From an uncultured Bacteroides sp. (lineage in GTDB: Bacteria > Bacteroidota > Bacteroidia > Bacteroidales > Bacteroidaceae), in the NCBI GenBank assembly GCA_900544075.1, contig UQTJ01000031.1, positions 1 through 36,702 on the forward strand: a DNA stretch of 36,702 nt. The letters run 5' to 3'. This document shows positions 1-6,985 of this stretch, one piece after another (the stretch's first letter is position 1; each line of letters opens with the position of its first letter). Under the pieces are notes generated by a model. That model was not told the DNA's origin, made no database searches, and was given only the letters and a program-made list of their open reading frames with translations. Made by a program: the position numbers and the translations under genes.

Positions 1-22
1 ACGGGTGCCGACTGGCGCCCGT
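1..22. other. Strong hairpin at the left window edge
   Basis: Bases 1-9 and 14-22 form a 9-bp stem (one G-U pair) around the loop GACT. No T-tract follows on the plus strand within 10 bases. The element is cut by the window edge, so it could be part of a terminator or of a structured RNA lying to the left. I cannot assign it. Confidence 0.35.
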
Positions 23-63
23 CTAAAAGGGGATACCCTAAAATTGGAAGTTTACTTTAAATC

Positions 64-104
64 GGGTAGAAAGGATATTAATATTATTCTTTCTACCCTT
101 TTTT
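64..104 (+). terminator. Rho-independent terminator of an unseen upstream gene
   Basis: A perfect 10-bp stem (GGGTAGAAAG at 64-73, CTTTCTACCC at 89-98) with a 15-nt AT loop is followed directly by six T residues. It ends plus-strand transcription entering from the left and insulates the fic promoter that starts about 35 bases later. Confidence 0.8.
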
Positions 105-137
105 CATTATATCAGTTCATATCTCCATAAAATTGTA

Positions 138-145
138 TATTTTTG
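138..145 (+). promoter_or_regulatory. Bacteroidota -7 promoter element of fic
   Basis: TATTTTTG fits the TAnnTTTG -7 consensus. A possible TTG start codon at 143 lies inside this box, so translation more likely starts at the ATG at 164. No clear TTTG -33 element is seen. Confidence 0.6.
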
Positions 146-163
146 CAACAAAGGATAAAGAAC

Positions 164-1186
164 ATGCAGACACCACTCGAAACTCTAATCAAAGAATACA
201 GGGAATTAGGTATTGACCAACAGATAGATTACGATAAATTCTATCTCTATTCTCTAATTACACATTCAACAGCTATAGAAGGCTCTACAATAACCGAGCT
301 TGAAAATCAAATAATGTTCGATCATGGTATAAGCCTGAAAGGTAAGAGCATTGAGGAACAGAATATGAACCTTGACCTTAAATCAGCATATGAGAAAGCG
401 ATTCAATTAGCAAAAGCACATACTCCTATTAGCATTGAAATGCTAAAAGATTTGTCGGCCTTAGTCATGAAAAATACAGGTAAGGAGTACAAGACTGTAT
501 TGGGAGATTTTTCTTCAGCAAAAGGGGATTTGAGATTACTTAATGTAACTGCAGGAATAGGTGGACGGTCTTACATGGGCTATAATAAAATCCAGGATAA
601 ATTGTCGGAATTTTGCTTGAACCTGAATAATGAAAGGCAAAACTTCGTTGATAAAAATGTTATCCAACTATATAATATAACATTTGACGCTCACTATAAT
701 CTGGTGACAATACACCCATGGGCAGATGGAAATGGAAGAATGGCAAGGCTGATTATGAACTTCCTGCAATTTGAATTCGGACTTATACCTACTAAAATCC
801 TGAAAGAGGACAAGGAAGAATATATAAAGGCTTTAGTAGAAACGCGTGAAAATGAAGATTTAAATATATTCCGGGAGTTTATGACTTCTGTAATGATTAA
901 GAATCTTGCTAACGATATAGACACATACAAAAAATCAATCGAATGTCCGGAGACCATAAAAAGTAGGGAGAAAACAGCAAAAAGTAGGGAGAAAACAGCA
1001 AAAAGTAGGGAGAAAATCATTGATTTGCTCTCTAAGGAAAATACTTTGAGCGCAGCCGTAATTGCTGAACGTATAGGCATTACTCCAAAAGCCGTGGAAA
1101 AGCAGATATCGAAACTGAAGGCGGAGGGAATAATAAAGCGTGTGGGACCTAACAAAGGTGGATATTGGTCGGTGAACGGACAGTGA
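164..1186 (+). CDS. Class II Fic family protein with C-terminal winged helix
   Basis: Predicted cytoplasmic Fic enzyme (340 aa), a family that usually transfers AMP from ATP onto hydroxyl side chains of target proteins. The Fic motif HPWADGNGR is at residues 184-192, with catalytic His184. An N-terminal inhibitory motif S35-x3-E39-G40 matches the [S/T]xxxE[G/N] signature, which places it in the self-inhibited class II. After the Fic core come two and a half copies of the heptapeptide KSREKTA (266-284), then a winged helix-turn-helix (about 285-336) ending in GGYWSV, typical of this Fic-wHTH architecture. The start is the ATG at 164, because the TTG at 143 overlaps the -7 box. The neighbour to the left is unknown; the PUL regulator follows on the same strand, about 260 bases on, under its own promoter. 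The target protein is unknown. Confidence 0.9.
   Translation: MQTPLETLIKEYRELGIDQQIDYDKFYLYSLITHSTAIEGSTITELENQIMFDHGISLKGKSIEEQNMNLDLKSAYEKAIQLAKAHTPISIEMLKDLSALVMKNTGKEYKTVLGDFSSAKGDLRLLNVTAGIGGRSYMGYNKIQDKLSEFCLNLNNERQNFVDKNVIQLYNITFDAHYNLVTIHPWADGNGRMARLIMNFLQFEFGLIPTKILKEDKEEYIKALVETRENEDLNIFREFMTSVMIKNLANDIDTYKKSIECPETIKSREKTAKSREKTAKSREKIIDLLSKENTLSAAVIAERIGITPKAVEKQISKLKAEGIIKRVGPNKGGYWSVNGQ
959..1016 (+). repeat. 21-bp in-frame tandem repeat inside fic
   Basis: Units at 959-979 and 980-1000 are identical and 1001-1016 is a partial third copy, encoding KSREKTA repeats between the Fic core and the winged helix. The unit length is a multiple of three, so copy-number change would lengthen or shorten a basic linker without a frameshift. 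Confidence 0.9.
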
Positions 1187-1347
1187 ACACGTAATAAACA
1201 CGGAACGAACACCGGATTGTAACTATTCGAAAGCCATTCGAATCATATTCGAACTGTATTATAATGTCGCTCGAAAACAGAAAGACACATGTTCATTAAC
1301 CGTTCATTAGTCGTTTATCAACTGTTCAGCAGCTATTCACCCATAAT
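1172..1347. repeat. Degenerate 11-bp-period repeat array
   Basis: Read in 11-bp rows from 1172, the sequence gives about 16 related units in one phase. There are three clusters: GTGAACACG-like rows (1172-1215), TCGAA rows starting at 1227, 1238 and 1249, and TCATTA-like rows starting at 1293, 1304, 1315, 1326 and 1337. Adjacent rows inside clusters match at 6-9 of 11 positions; between clusters the match falls to 3-4. The array begins in the last codons of fic, contributes its stop codon, and ends about 45 bases before the -33 box of the downstream regulator gene. Function unknown. Confidence 0.75.
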
Positions 1348-1393
1348 AAGCCAAACTATCAAAATCCTCAAAATCAGACAAATTAGTGTTACA

Positions 1394-1425
1394 TTTGTAA
1401 ATATTGCATTTATTGATTACTTTTG
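1394..1425 (+). promoter_or_regulatory. Promoter of the fructan PUL regulator
   Basis: TTTG (1394-1397), 20 bases, then TACTTTTG (1418-1425): a close match to the Bacteroidota -33/-7 consensus. Transcription should begin near 1431, which excludes upstream in-frame starts such as 1289 and supports ATG 1448 or 1460. The strong match suggests low-level constitutive expression of the sensor. Confidence 0.8.
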
Positions 1426-1447
1426 CAGGAAATACCATGAAATACAA

Positions 1448-4204
1448 ATGTTCTCCAAAATGAAATACTACATTATCAAACATATTATCACTATATTTTC
1501 GCTTATCCAATTATTCTTTTTCACATCATGTGCTAACCATGAACAGAATTTCATTATCGGCGTATCGCAATGCAGTAATGACGAATGGAGAAGCCGTATG
1601 AACACCGAAATCTCCCGCGAATCCCTTTTCTATCCAAACCTGAAAGTGGAAATAAGGACGGCAAAAGACAATAACCGCGAGCAGATAGAGGATATAGAAG
1701 AATTTATAGCCAAGGGAGTTGACCTGTTGGTGGTGTCGCCTAACGAGGCGAAAGCCATTACGCCGGTGGTGGAAAAGGCCTATGACAGGGGAATTCCGGT
1801 GGTACTGGTGGACAGAAAGATAGCATCGGACAAATATACGGCTTTCGTAGGGGGAGATAACTATCTGATGGGAAAACAGATAGGCACGTACATGGCAAAC
1901 CGTCTGGACGGAAAAGGAAAGATAGTGGAGCTTACGGGGCTGAAAGGTTCTACTCCGGCACTGGAAAGACACAGGGGGATGAATGAGGTTCTCAGGGAAT
2001 ATCCTTCGATGGAAACAATATCTGCTGCGGATGCCGGATGGCTGAAAGAGAAGGCTGAAATGAAGTTTGACTCCATACTGTCCGTACACGAGGACATAGA
2101 CATGGTGATAGCACAAAACGACCCTATGGCATATGGGGCATATCAGGCTGCAATGAAAGCCGGAAGGGAGAAGGAGATGCTTTTCGTCGGAGTGGATGCT
2201 CTGGCAGGAGAGAAGTTGGGTGTGGAACTGGTGGCAGACAGCACACTTGATGCCACTTTCATATATCCGACCGGGGGCGACAGGGTGATACAAGTGGCTA
2301 TGGATATATTGGAAGGAAAGAACTACAAAAGGGAGAACATCCTGCAGTCCGCCCTGGTGAATGCGGGAAATGCAAGGATAATGCAGATGCAGACTGCGCA
2401 CATCAACACTCTTGACACGAAAATTGAGGTACTGAACAATAAACTGGATACCTACCTGATGAGATATTCGGCACAGAAGATGTTTCTGTATGCGTGCATC
2501 GTCATTCTGTTCCTGTTGGCCGTACTGCTGTTCTTCGTAGTAAGAGCGTATTGGATGAAGATAAGGCTTAATGCGGAACTTTCAAGCCAGAAGAAGCAAT
2601 TGGAAGAGCAGAGAGATCAGCTTATCGACTTATCACAAAAACTTGAAGAAGCTACAAAAGCCAAATTAGCTTTCTTTACGAATGTGTCGCATGATTTCCG
2701 TACACCGCTCACACTGATAGCCGACCCGGTGAAAAAGCTCTTGAACAGCGAAAACATCCGGGATGATGAAAGATTCCTGCTGAATATCATAAACAAGAAT
2801 GTGACGGTTCTCCTAAGACTTATAAATCAGATTATGGACTTCAGAAAGTTTGAAAACGGGAAACTGGAAATGCACTTGTCTGAGTTCAATATAAAAAACT
2901 GTATGAAAGAGTGGGCTGAAGCTTTCAGAACATTAGCCTTCAGAAAACATATCACATTTAAAATTACAGCAGATGACGGAGATTATAACGTGGTAGCAGA
3001 CGCGGAGATGATGGAGCGAATCACGTACAATCTGCTGTCGAACGCTTTCAAGTTCACTCCGGAGAACGGCAATATCAGTATTTGTCTGAGCAAAAATACA
3101 GAGAATAATATATCAATGAAATTCTCGGATACTGGTGTGGGAATGCCGGCTGAACACGTGCGCCACATATTTGAGAGTTTCTACCAGATAGATGTACACC
3201 ATGCCGGATCAGGTATCGGACTTGCACTTGTAAAAGCATTCGTAGAAATGCATCACGGTAAAATTGACGTGGAAAGCAAAGAAGGAAACGGTACGGTGTT
3301 TACCATTAACATTCCAACAAAGCAGGACGGTAAAATATATCATGACATAGACAGAAAAGCCGTTTTGAATAATCTGAAAGAAGGCGCCGTTGTTATGGCC
3401 GGACAGGAAAGCCTGTCTGCAGAAAGCTGTATATCCAAAGAAAAGGGTGGACATGAAACTGTAGTTCTGATAATAGACGACAATCAGGACGTAAGAGATT
3501 ACGTCAAATCTCTACTGAACGAGCATTACACCGTACTGGAAGCAGCAAACGGAAGTGAAGGACTGAAACAGGCTATTACCAATGTTCCTGACGTGATTAT
3601 CTGTGACGTAATGATGCCTGTTATGGACGGAATGGAGTGCTGTAAGCGTCTGAAAGCTGAGCCACGCACATCGCACATCCCAGTAATGATGCTCACGGCC
3701 TACTCTATGGACGAACAGAAAATAAAAGGATACGAATGTGGTGCCGACTCATATATATCAAAACCTTTCAGTTCGGAACTACTCATGGCCAGACTCCGCA
3801 ATCTGATAGACAACCGCAACAGACTGAAAGATTTCTTTGGAGATAAAGTCACCACAAGCACTACCCCTCTAACTGATACAGATAAAGGTTTTGTAGAAAA
3901 ATTGCGCAAACTGATTGAGGAGAATATGGGTAATACAGATTTCAGTGTAGAAGATATGGGTGAAAAGATAGGTTTCAGCAGAGTTCAGCTATACAGAAAG
4001 GCCAAAGCTCTGACTGGTTACACACCTAATGAGCTTCTGAGAATAGCAAGGCTTAACAAGGCTAATGCAATAATAAAGACAGCTACAGAGAAAAGTATCT
4101 CAGAAATTGCATACGAAGTAGGATTTTCATCCCCTTCGTACTTCACCAAATGCTACAAGGAATTCTTTGGTGAAAGTCCAACAGATGTATTAAAGAAGAG
4201 ATAA
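1448..4204 (+). CDS. Hybrid two-component system regulator (HTCS) of the fructan PUL, BT1754-like
   Basis: A one-protein sensor, kinase, receiver and transcription factor in the inner membrane (918 aa from 1448; ATG 1460 is an alternative). In order: a signal peptide with a lipobox-like FTSC; a periplasmic type I sugar-binding-protein domain (about 35-315); one membrane helix (about 345-368); a coiled linker; a histidine kinase with the phospho-accepting His415 in SHDFRTPL and ATP-binding motifs around DTGVGMP and GSGIGLAL; a receiver with Asp720 in CDVMMPVMDG; and a C-terminal AraC-type DNA-binding domain. The sensor is of the ribose-binding-protein type, not the beta-propeller common in HTCS proteins. 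That is the arrangement known for the fructose-binding regulator of the B. thetaiotaomicron levan locus. It likely activates the susC operon. Ligand identity is inferred. Confidence 0.93.
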   Translation: MFSKMKYYIIKHIITIFSLIQLFFFTSCANHEQNFIIGVSQCSNDEWRSRMNTEISRESLFYPNLKVEIRTAKDNNREQIEDIEEFIAKGVDLLVVSPNEAKAITPVVEKAYDRGIPVVLVDRKIASDKYTAFVGGDNYLMGKQIGTYMANRLDGKGKIVELTGLKGSTPALERHRGMNEVLREYPSMETISAADAGWLKEKAEMKFDSILSVHEDIDMVIAQNDPMAYGAYQAAMKAGREKEMLFVGVDALAGEKLGVELVADSTLDATFIYPTGGDRVIQVAMDILEGKNYKRENILQSALVNAGNARIMQMQTAHINTLDTKIEVLNNKLDTYLMRYSAQKMFLYACIVILFLLAVLLFFVVRAYWMKIRLNAELSSQKKQLEEQRDQLIDLSQKLEEATKAKLAFFTNVSHDFRTPLTLIADPVKKLLNSENIRDDERFLLNIINKNVTVLLRLINQIMDFRKFENGKLEMHLSEFNIKNCMKEWAEAFRTLAFRKHITFKITADDGDYNVVADAEMMERITYNLLSNAFKFTPENGNISICLSKNTENNISMKFSDTGVGMPAEHVRHIFESFYQIDVHHAGSGIGLALVKAFVEMHHGKIDVESKEGNGTVFTINIPTKQDGKIYHDIDRKAVLNNLKEGAVVMAGQESLSAESCISKEKGGHETVVLIIDDNQDVRDYVKSLLNEHYTVLEAANGSEGLKQAITNVPDVIICDVMMPVMDGMECCKRLKAEPRTSHIPVMMLTAYSMDEQKIKGYECGADSYISKPFSSELLMARLRNLIDNRNRLKDFFGDKVTTSTTPLTDTDKGFVEKLRKLIEENMGNTDFSVEDMGEKIGFSRVQLYRKAKALTGYTPNELLRIARLNKANAIIKTATEKSISEIAYEVGFSSPSYFTKCYKEFFGESPTDVLKKR

Positions 4205-4210
4205 CAAACC

Positions 4211-4486
4211 CTACTTCATACCATAATGTCCCTTCGCCGAAACAACTACAACTCTAACAATCTCTTCCTCAATAGTATAAATCAAACGATTATACTTATC
4301 AATTCTTCTACTCCAGAAACCGGAAAGATTTCCTTTCAAGGCCTCAACCTGACCAGTACCTGATGTAGGATGTTCTTGCAGCTCAACAAGAAGTTTTCGG
4401 ATTTTAATTATAGCTGAAGTATTTCCACTTTTCTTTAATAAGGCTATATCATCTGCAGCCCTATCACTGATTTCAACGATATACAT
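4211..4486 (-). CDS. yoeB: Txe/YoeB-family toxin (ribosome-dependent mRNA endonuclease)
   Basis: A 91-aa type II toxin, predicted to cut mRNA at the ribosome. The segment KGNLSGFWSRRI is the family hallmark. Glu48, Arg67, His87 and Tyr88 line up with the catalytic E46, R65, H83 and Y84 of E. coli YoeB, so it looks active. The start is ATG 4486; a TTG at 4492 would add two residues and overlap the antitoxin stop. The antitoxin stop codon lies 2 nt upstream, so the two are probably translated together. The 3' end converges with the HTCS gene, leaving only 6 bp. Confidence 0.88.
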   Translation of the reverse strand: MYIVEISDRAADDIALLKKSGNTSAIIKIRKLLVELQEHPTSGTGQVEALKGNLSGFWSRRIDKYNRLIYTIEEEIVRVVVVSAKGHYGMK

Positions 4487-4488
4487 TA

Positions 4489-4803
4489 TCAAAGGTTATT
4501 TATGAAATTATTTATATCATCAACAGATTTCAGTACTACCTTTGATTTTGTTTTTCCCCTCTTATACTCATTTACTCTTTCAACCGTTTCATTCAGATTT
4601 TCAGGATAAGAGAAAAATTCATCATCACTCGGGCTGGGATTCTGTACCTCTAATTGTAATGTATCGGCTTTTGCTACAAGAATATTCTCAATATATGCCT
4701 TTAGGCTTTTTCCTTGTGATGCAGCCATTATGGAAAGTTTCTGTAATGTTTCTACAGGTAAGTCTATATTCTTTCTTTTCTTTTGTAAAGCAACTGTTAC
4801 CAT
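4489..4803 (-). CDS. Antitoxin of the YoeB-type module, probable ribbon-helix-helix
   Basis: About 104 aa. Residues 8-37 (KKRKNIDLPVETLQKLSIMA onward) look like a ribbon-helix-helix DNA-binding domain. The acidic C-terminal half is the likely toxin-wrapping segment. ATG 4803 or 4809 can be the start; both lie just downstream of a -7 box at 4820-4827, and longer in-frame extensions run through that promoter and into the neighbouring terminator, so they are rejected. It is the first gene of a two-gene operon with the toxin and probably represses its own promoter through the palindrome upstream. I do not recognise the exact antitoxin family. Confidence 0.78.
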   Translation of the reverse strand: MVTVALQKKRKNIDLPVETLQKLSIMAASQGKSLKAYIENILVAKADTLQLEVQNPSPSDDEFFSYPENLNETVERVNEYKRGKTKSKVVLKSVDDINNFINNL

Positions 4804-4819
4804 AATCATATATTTTCTG

Positions 4820-4851
4820 CAAATATATATAATATACATGATATATATCAT
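4820..4851 (-). promoter_or_regulatory. Promoter and palindromic operator of the toxin-antitoxin pair
   Basis: On the minus strand TATATTTG (4820-4827) fits the TAnnTTTG -7 element. Upstream, ATGATATATATCAT (4838-4851) is a perfect 14-bp palindrome lying in the spacer and reaching the -33 position, where bound antitoxin would block RNA polymerase. The operator role is inferred from position. Confidence 0.6.
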
Positions 4852-4881
4852 ATACATTATATTATTTAATCCTAAATATAT

Positions 4882-4922
4882 AAAAAAAGCAAGTTGACGA
4901 GACCAGAACCTCGTCAACTTGC
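4882..4922 (-). terminator. Terminator of the fructan PUL operon
   Basis: A perfect 13-bp stem (4889-4901 with 4910-4922, 8-nt loop) is followed on the minus strand by seven T residues (A at 4882-4888). It lies 23 bases after the fructokinase stop codon and separates the PUL operon from the toxin-antitoxin promoter. Confidence 0.9.
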
Positions 4923-4944
4923 CAACTTATATATTTGTTACATA

Positions 4945-5823
4945 TTAGTCCAGATACACATCCGGCAACACAGGCATGGCGCCGTTCTGTGTACATACGT
5001 ATGCAGAGACTTTTACTGCAAGCTCATGAGCCTCACGTACTGACTTTCCTTTAAGAATGGAAGCTACGAATGTAGCGGTAAAGGAATCACCTGCCCCAAC
5101 TGTGTCGGCAACAACCACTTTCGGCGTCTCTACAAATGAAACACTGCCCGGAGTAAATACATAACTGCCGTTCACTCCGCAGGTCAGTATCAGCATCTTC
5201 AAGTTATATTTGGCAAGAAGGATCCAGCATTTGTCCTGAAGATCAATACCTGGATAACCGAACATACGGCTCACTGTAACGAGCTCTTCATCATTTATCT
5301 TAAGTATATTACACTTACTGAATGAATGGCAAAGGATTTCCTTGGTATAAAAACCCTGACGAAGGTTGATATCGAATATCTTCAATATTTCATCGCCTTG
5401 GGGCATAGCGTCAAGGAAACGGTTGATTGTCTCACGAGACACAACGCTACGTTGCGCCAAAGAACCGAAACATACCGCACGCGTATGACGAGCCAAATCT
5501 TCAAGGGCAGGAGTAAACGGGATATTATCCCATGCAACGCCTTCCTTTATGTCATAACAGGGAACACCTTCGGCATCGAGTTCCACCTGAACGGTTCCTG
5601 TAGGATAAGGTACTGTCTCTACTATTCCGAAAAGTTTCTTTTCACGGAAGTTTTCAAGTATTTCAGTGCCAAGTTTGTCATCGCCTACGGCACTTACTAC
5701 ACGGCTGTTAAGACCGAACTGTGATATATGGTATGCAAAGTTTGCAGGGGCACCACCCAATTTCTTTCCTTCAGGAAGCACATCCCATAGTGCTTCACCC
5801 ATTCCTACTACTAAATCATTCAT
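4945..5823 (-). CDS. PfkB-family fructokinase
   Basis: Cytoplasmic sugar kinase of 292 aa, the usual length for the ribokinase/PfkB family. It phosphorylates the fructose released from fructan so that it enters glycolysis. GGAPANFA (residues 23-30) is the sugar-binding motif and DTVGAGDSF (240-248) is the PfkB signature with catalytic base Asp246. It is the last gene of the PUL operon, 6 nt after the transporter gene, and is followed by a strong terminator. Its place beside the transporter and GH32 enzymes supports fructose as substrate, as for BT1757. Other ketohexoses cannot be excluded from sequence. Confidence 0.92.
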   Translation of the reverse strand: MNDLVVGMGEALWDVLPEGKKLGGAPANFAYHISQFGLNSRVVSAVGDDKLGTEILENFREKKLFGIVETVPYPTGTVQVELDAEGVPCYDIKEGVAWDNIPFTPALEDLARHTRAVCFGSLAQRSVVSRETINRFLDAMPQGDEILKIFDINLRQGFYTKEILCHSFSKCNILKINDEELVTVSRMFGYPGIDLQDKCWILLAKYNLKMLILTCGVNGSYVFTPGSVSFVETPKVVVADTVGAGDSFTATFVASILKGKSVREAHELAVKVSAYVCTQNGAMPVLPDVYLD

Positions 5824-5829
5824 AATGTG

Positions 5830-6984
5830 TTATTTTTTAAGTTTCATGGTATAAATCAATAAATAAATCACTCCTACTGCCATCACAGCTACCGCTCCGT
5901 CCTGACCGGCTGCATCAGAGGCAAATCCCATAAACAAAGGGAATACTGTTCCACCGAAAAGACCCATTATCATCAGACCTGATATCTCGTTCTTCTTTTC
6001 AGGCATTGAAAGCAAAGCCTGGGAGAAGATTATTGAGAAGACATTTGAATTGCCGAAACCTATCAGAGCGATTGATGTATATATCACTGAATCGGCATCA
6101 GAAGTCAGCAGTCCAACCATGGCAGCAAGCATAAAGAGGACACTTATCAGGAAAAAAGAACGTGCAGAAACCTTCTGAAGGATTATTGAACCCGAAAAAC
6201 AGCCGATAGTACGGAAGATGAAATAAAGACTTGTGGCAAAAGAAGCCTCATCAAGACTCATACCCAGGCGTTCCATCAATATCTTCGGAGCAGTGGTATT
6301 AGTTCCTACATCGATTCCGACATGACACATTATGCCGACGAAACAAAGCAGAATAAAAGGTGAACCAAGAAGTTTAAGACAATCGGCAAAACCGGAAGCC
6401 TTGTCAGGACGCTCTTCTTCTATTGGTGTAGCAGAAAGCCAGAGAACAGCTATTACGGCTATTATCATATAGATGGGGAAAAGCACCCGCCATCCCAAAC
6501 CGAAGCTTGGCATTGCCTGAGTTGCTCCCCACATGGCGATATACGGAGCAAGGAACGAAGCTATAGCCTTTACGAACTGTCCGAATGTCAAAGAACTGGC
6601 AAGCTTGTCACCGCTTATGATATTGCTCAAAAGCGGATTCAGGGATGTCTGCATCAACGCATTTCCTATTCCCAACAGAGAGAACGAACAGAGCATAAGC
6701 ATATAACTGTCGCCGAATATAGGCAGAAGCAATGAAGCGAACGTTACTACAAGGCTCAGCAGTACCGTTTTCTTACGGCCTATGCGGTTCATCAGAACGC
6801 CTGTCGGCACCGAGAATATCAGGAACCAGAAGAATACCAACGAAGGGAAGATATTGGCTTGAGAATCACTCAAGCCAAGGTCTGCTTTCACATAATTGGA
6901 TGCTATTCCCACAAGGTCAACAAAACCCATGGCGAAAAAGCAAAGCATCACAGGGATTAATTTATTTATTTTTACTGTAGCCAT
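5830..6984 (-). CDS. MFS sugar permease, predicted fructose importer
   Basis: Inner-membrane major facilitator of 384 aa with about 12 hydrophobic segments and the loop 2-3 motif GVLMNRIGRKK. It resembles the fucose/glucose/galactose:H+ symporter group used by Bacteroides PULs. It should carry monosaccharide from periplasm to cytoplasm for the fructokinase encoded 6 nt downstream. The start codon is 1 nt from the stop of the preceding GH32 gene, which indicates tight co-translation. Fructose specificity is inferred from context (BT1758 position). Confidence 0.88.
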   Translation of the reverse strand: MATVKINKLIPVMLCFFAMGFVDLVGIASNYVKADLGLSDSQANIFPSLVFFWFLIFSVPTGVLMNRIGRKKTVLLSLVVTFASLLLPIFGDSYMLMLCSFSLLGIGNALMQTSLNPLLSNIISGDKLASSLTFGQFVKAIASFLAPYIAMWGATQAMPSFGLGWRVLFPIYMIIAVIAVLWLSATPIEEERPDKASGFADCLKLLGSPFILLCFVGIMCHVGIDVGTNTTAPKILMERLGMSLDEASFATSLYFIFRTIGCFSGSIILQKVSARSFFLISVLFMLAAMVGLLTSDADSVIYTSIALIGFGNSNVFSIIFSQALLSMPEKKNEISGLMIMGLFGGTVFPLFMGFASDAAGQDGAVAVMAVGVIYLLIYTMKLKK

Positions 6985-6985
6985 A

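Noticed and set aside
959..1016. CRISPR array or mobile-element end
   Set aside because: The units are 21 bp, directly adjacent, in frame and coding; there are no spacers or flanking inverted repeats.
694..1212. Long minus-strand open frames opposite fic, gltB, gltD, asnB and other genes
   Set aside because: They are mirror frames of well-supported genes, with no promoter, no domain and abnormal composition.
1289..1447. In-frame N-terminal extension of the HTCS protein starting at ATG 1289
   Set aside because: It runs through the 11-bp repeat array and the -33/-7 promoter (1394-1425), lies before the inferred transcript start, and would bury the signal peptide.
4804..4917. Longer antitoxin reading frame beginning at 4917
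   Set aside because: The extension passes through the module's promoter and palindrome and into the PUL operon terminator stem; its translation is low-complexity Ile/Tyr/Met.
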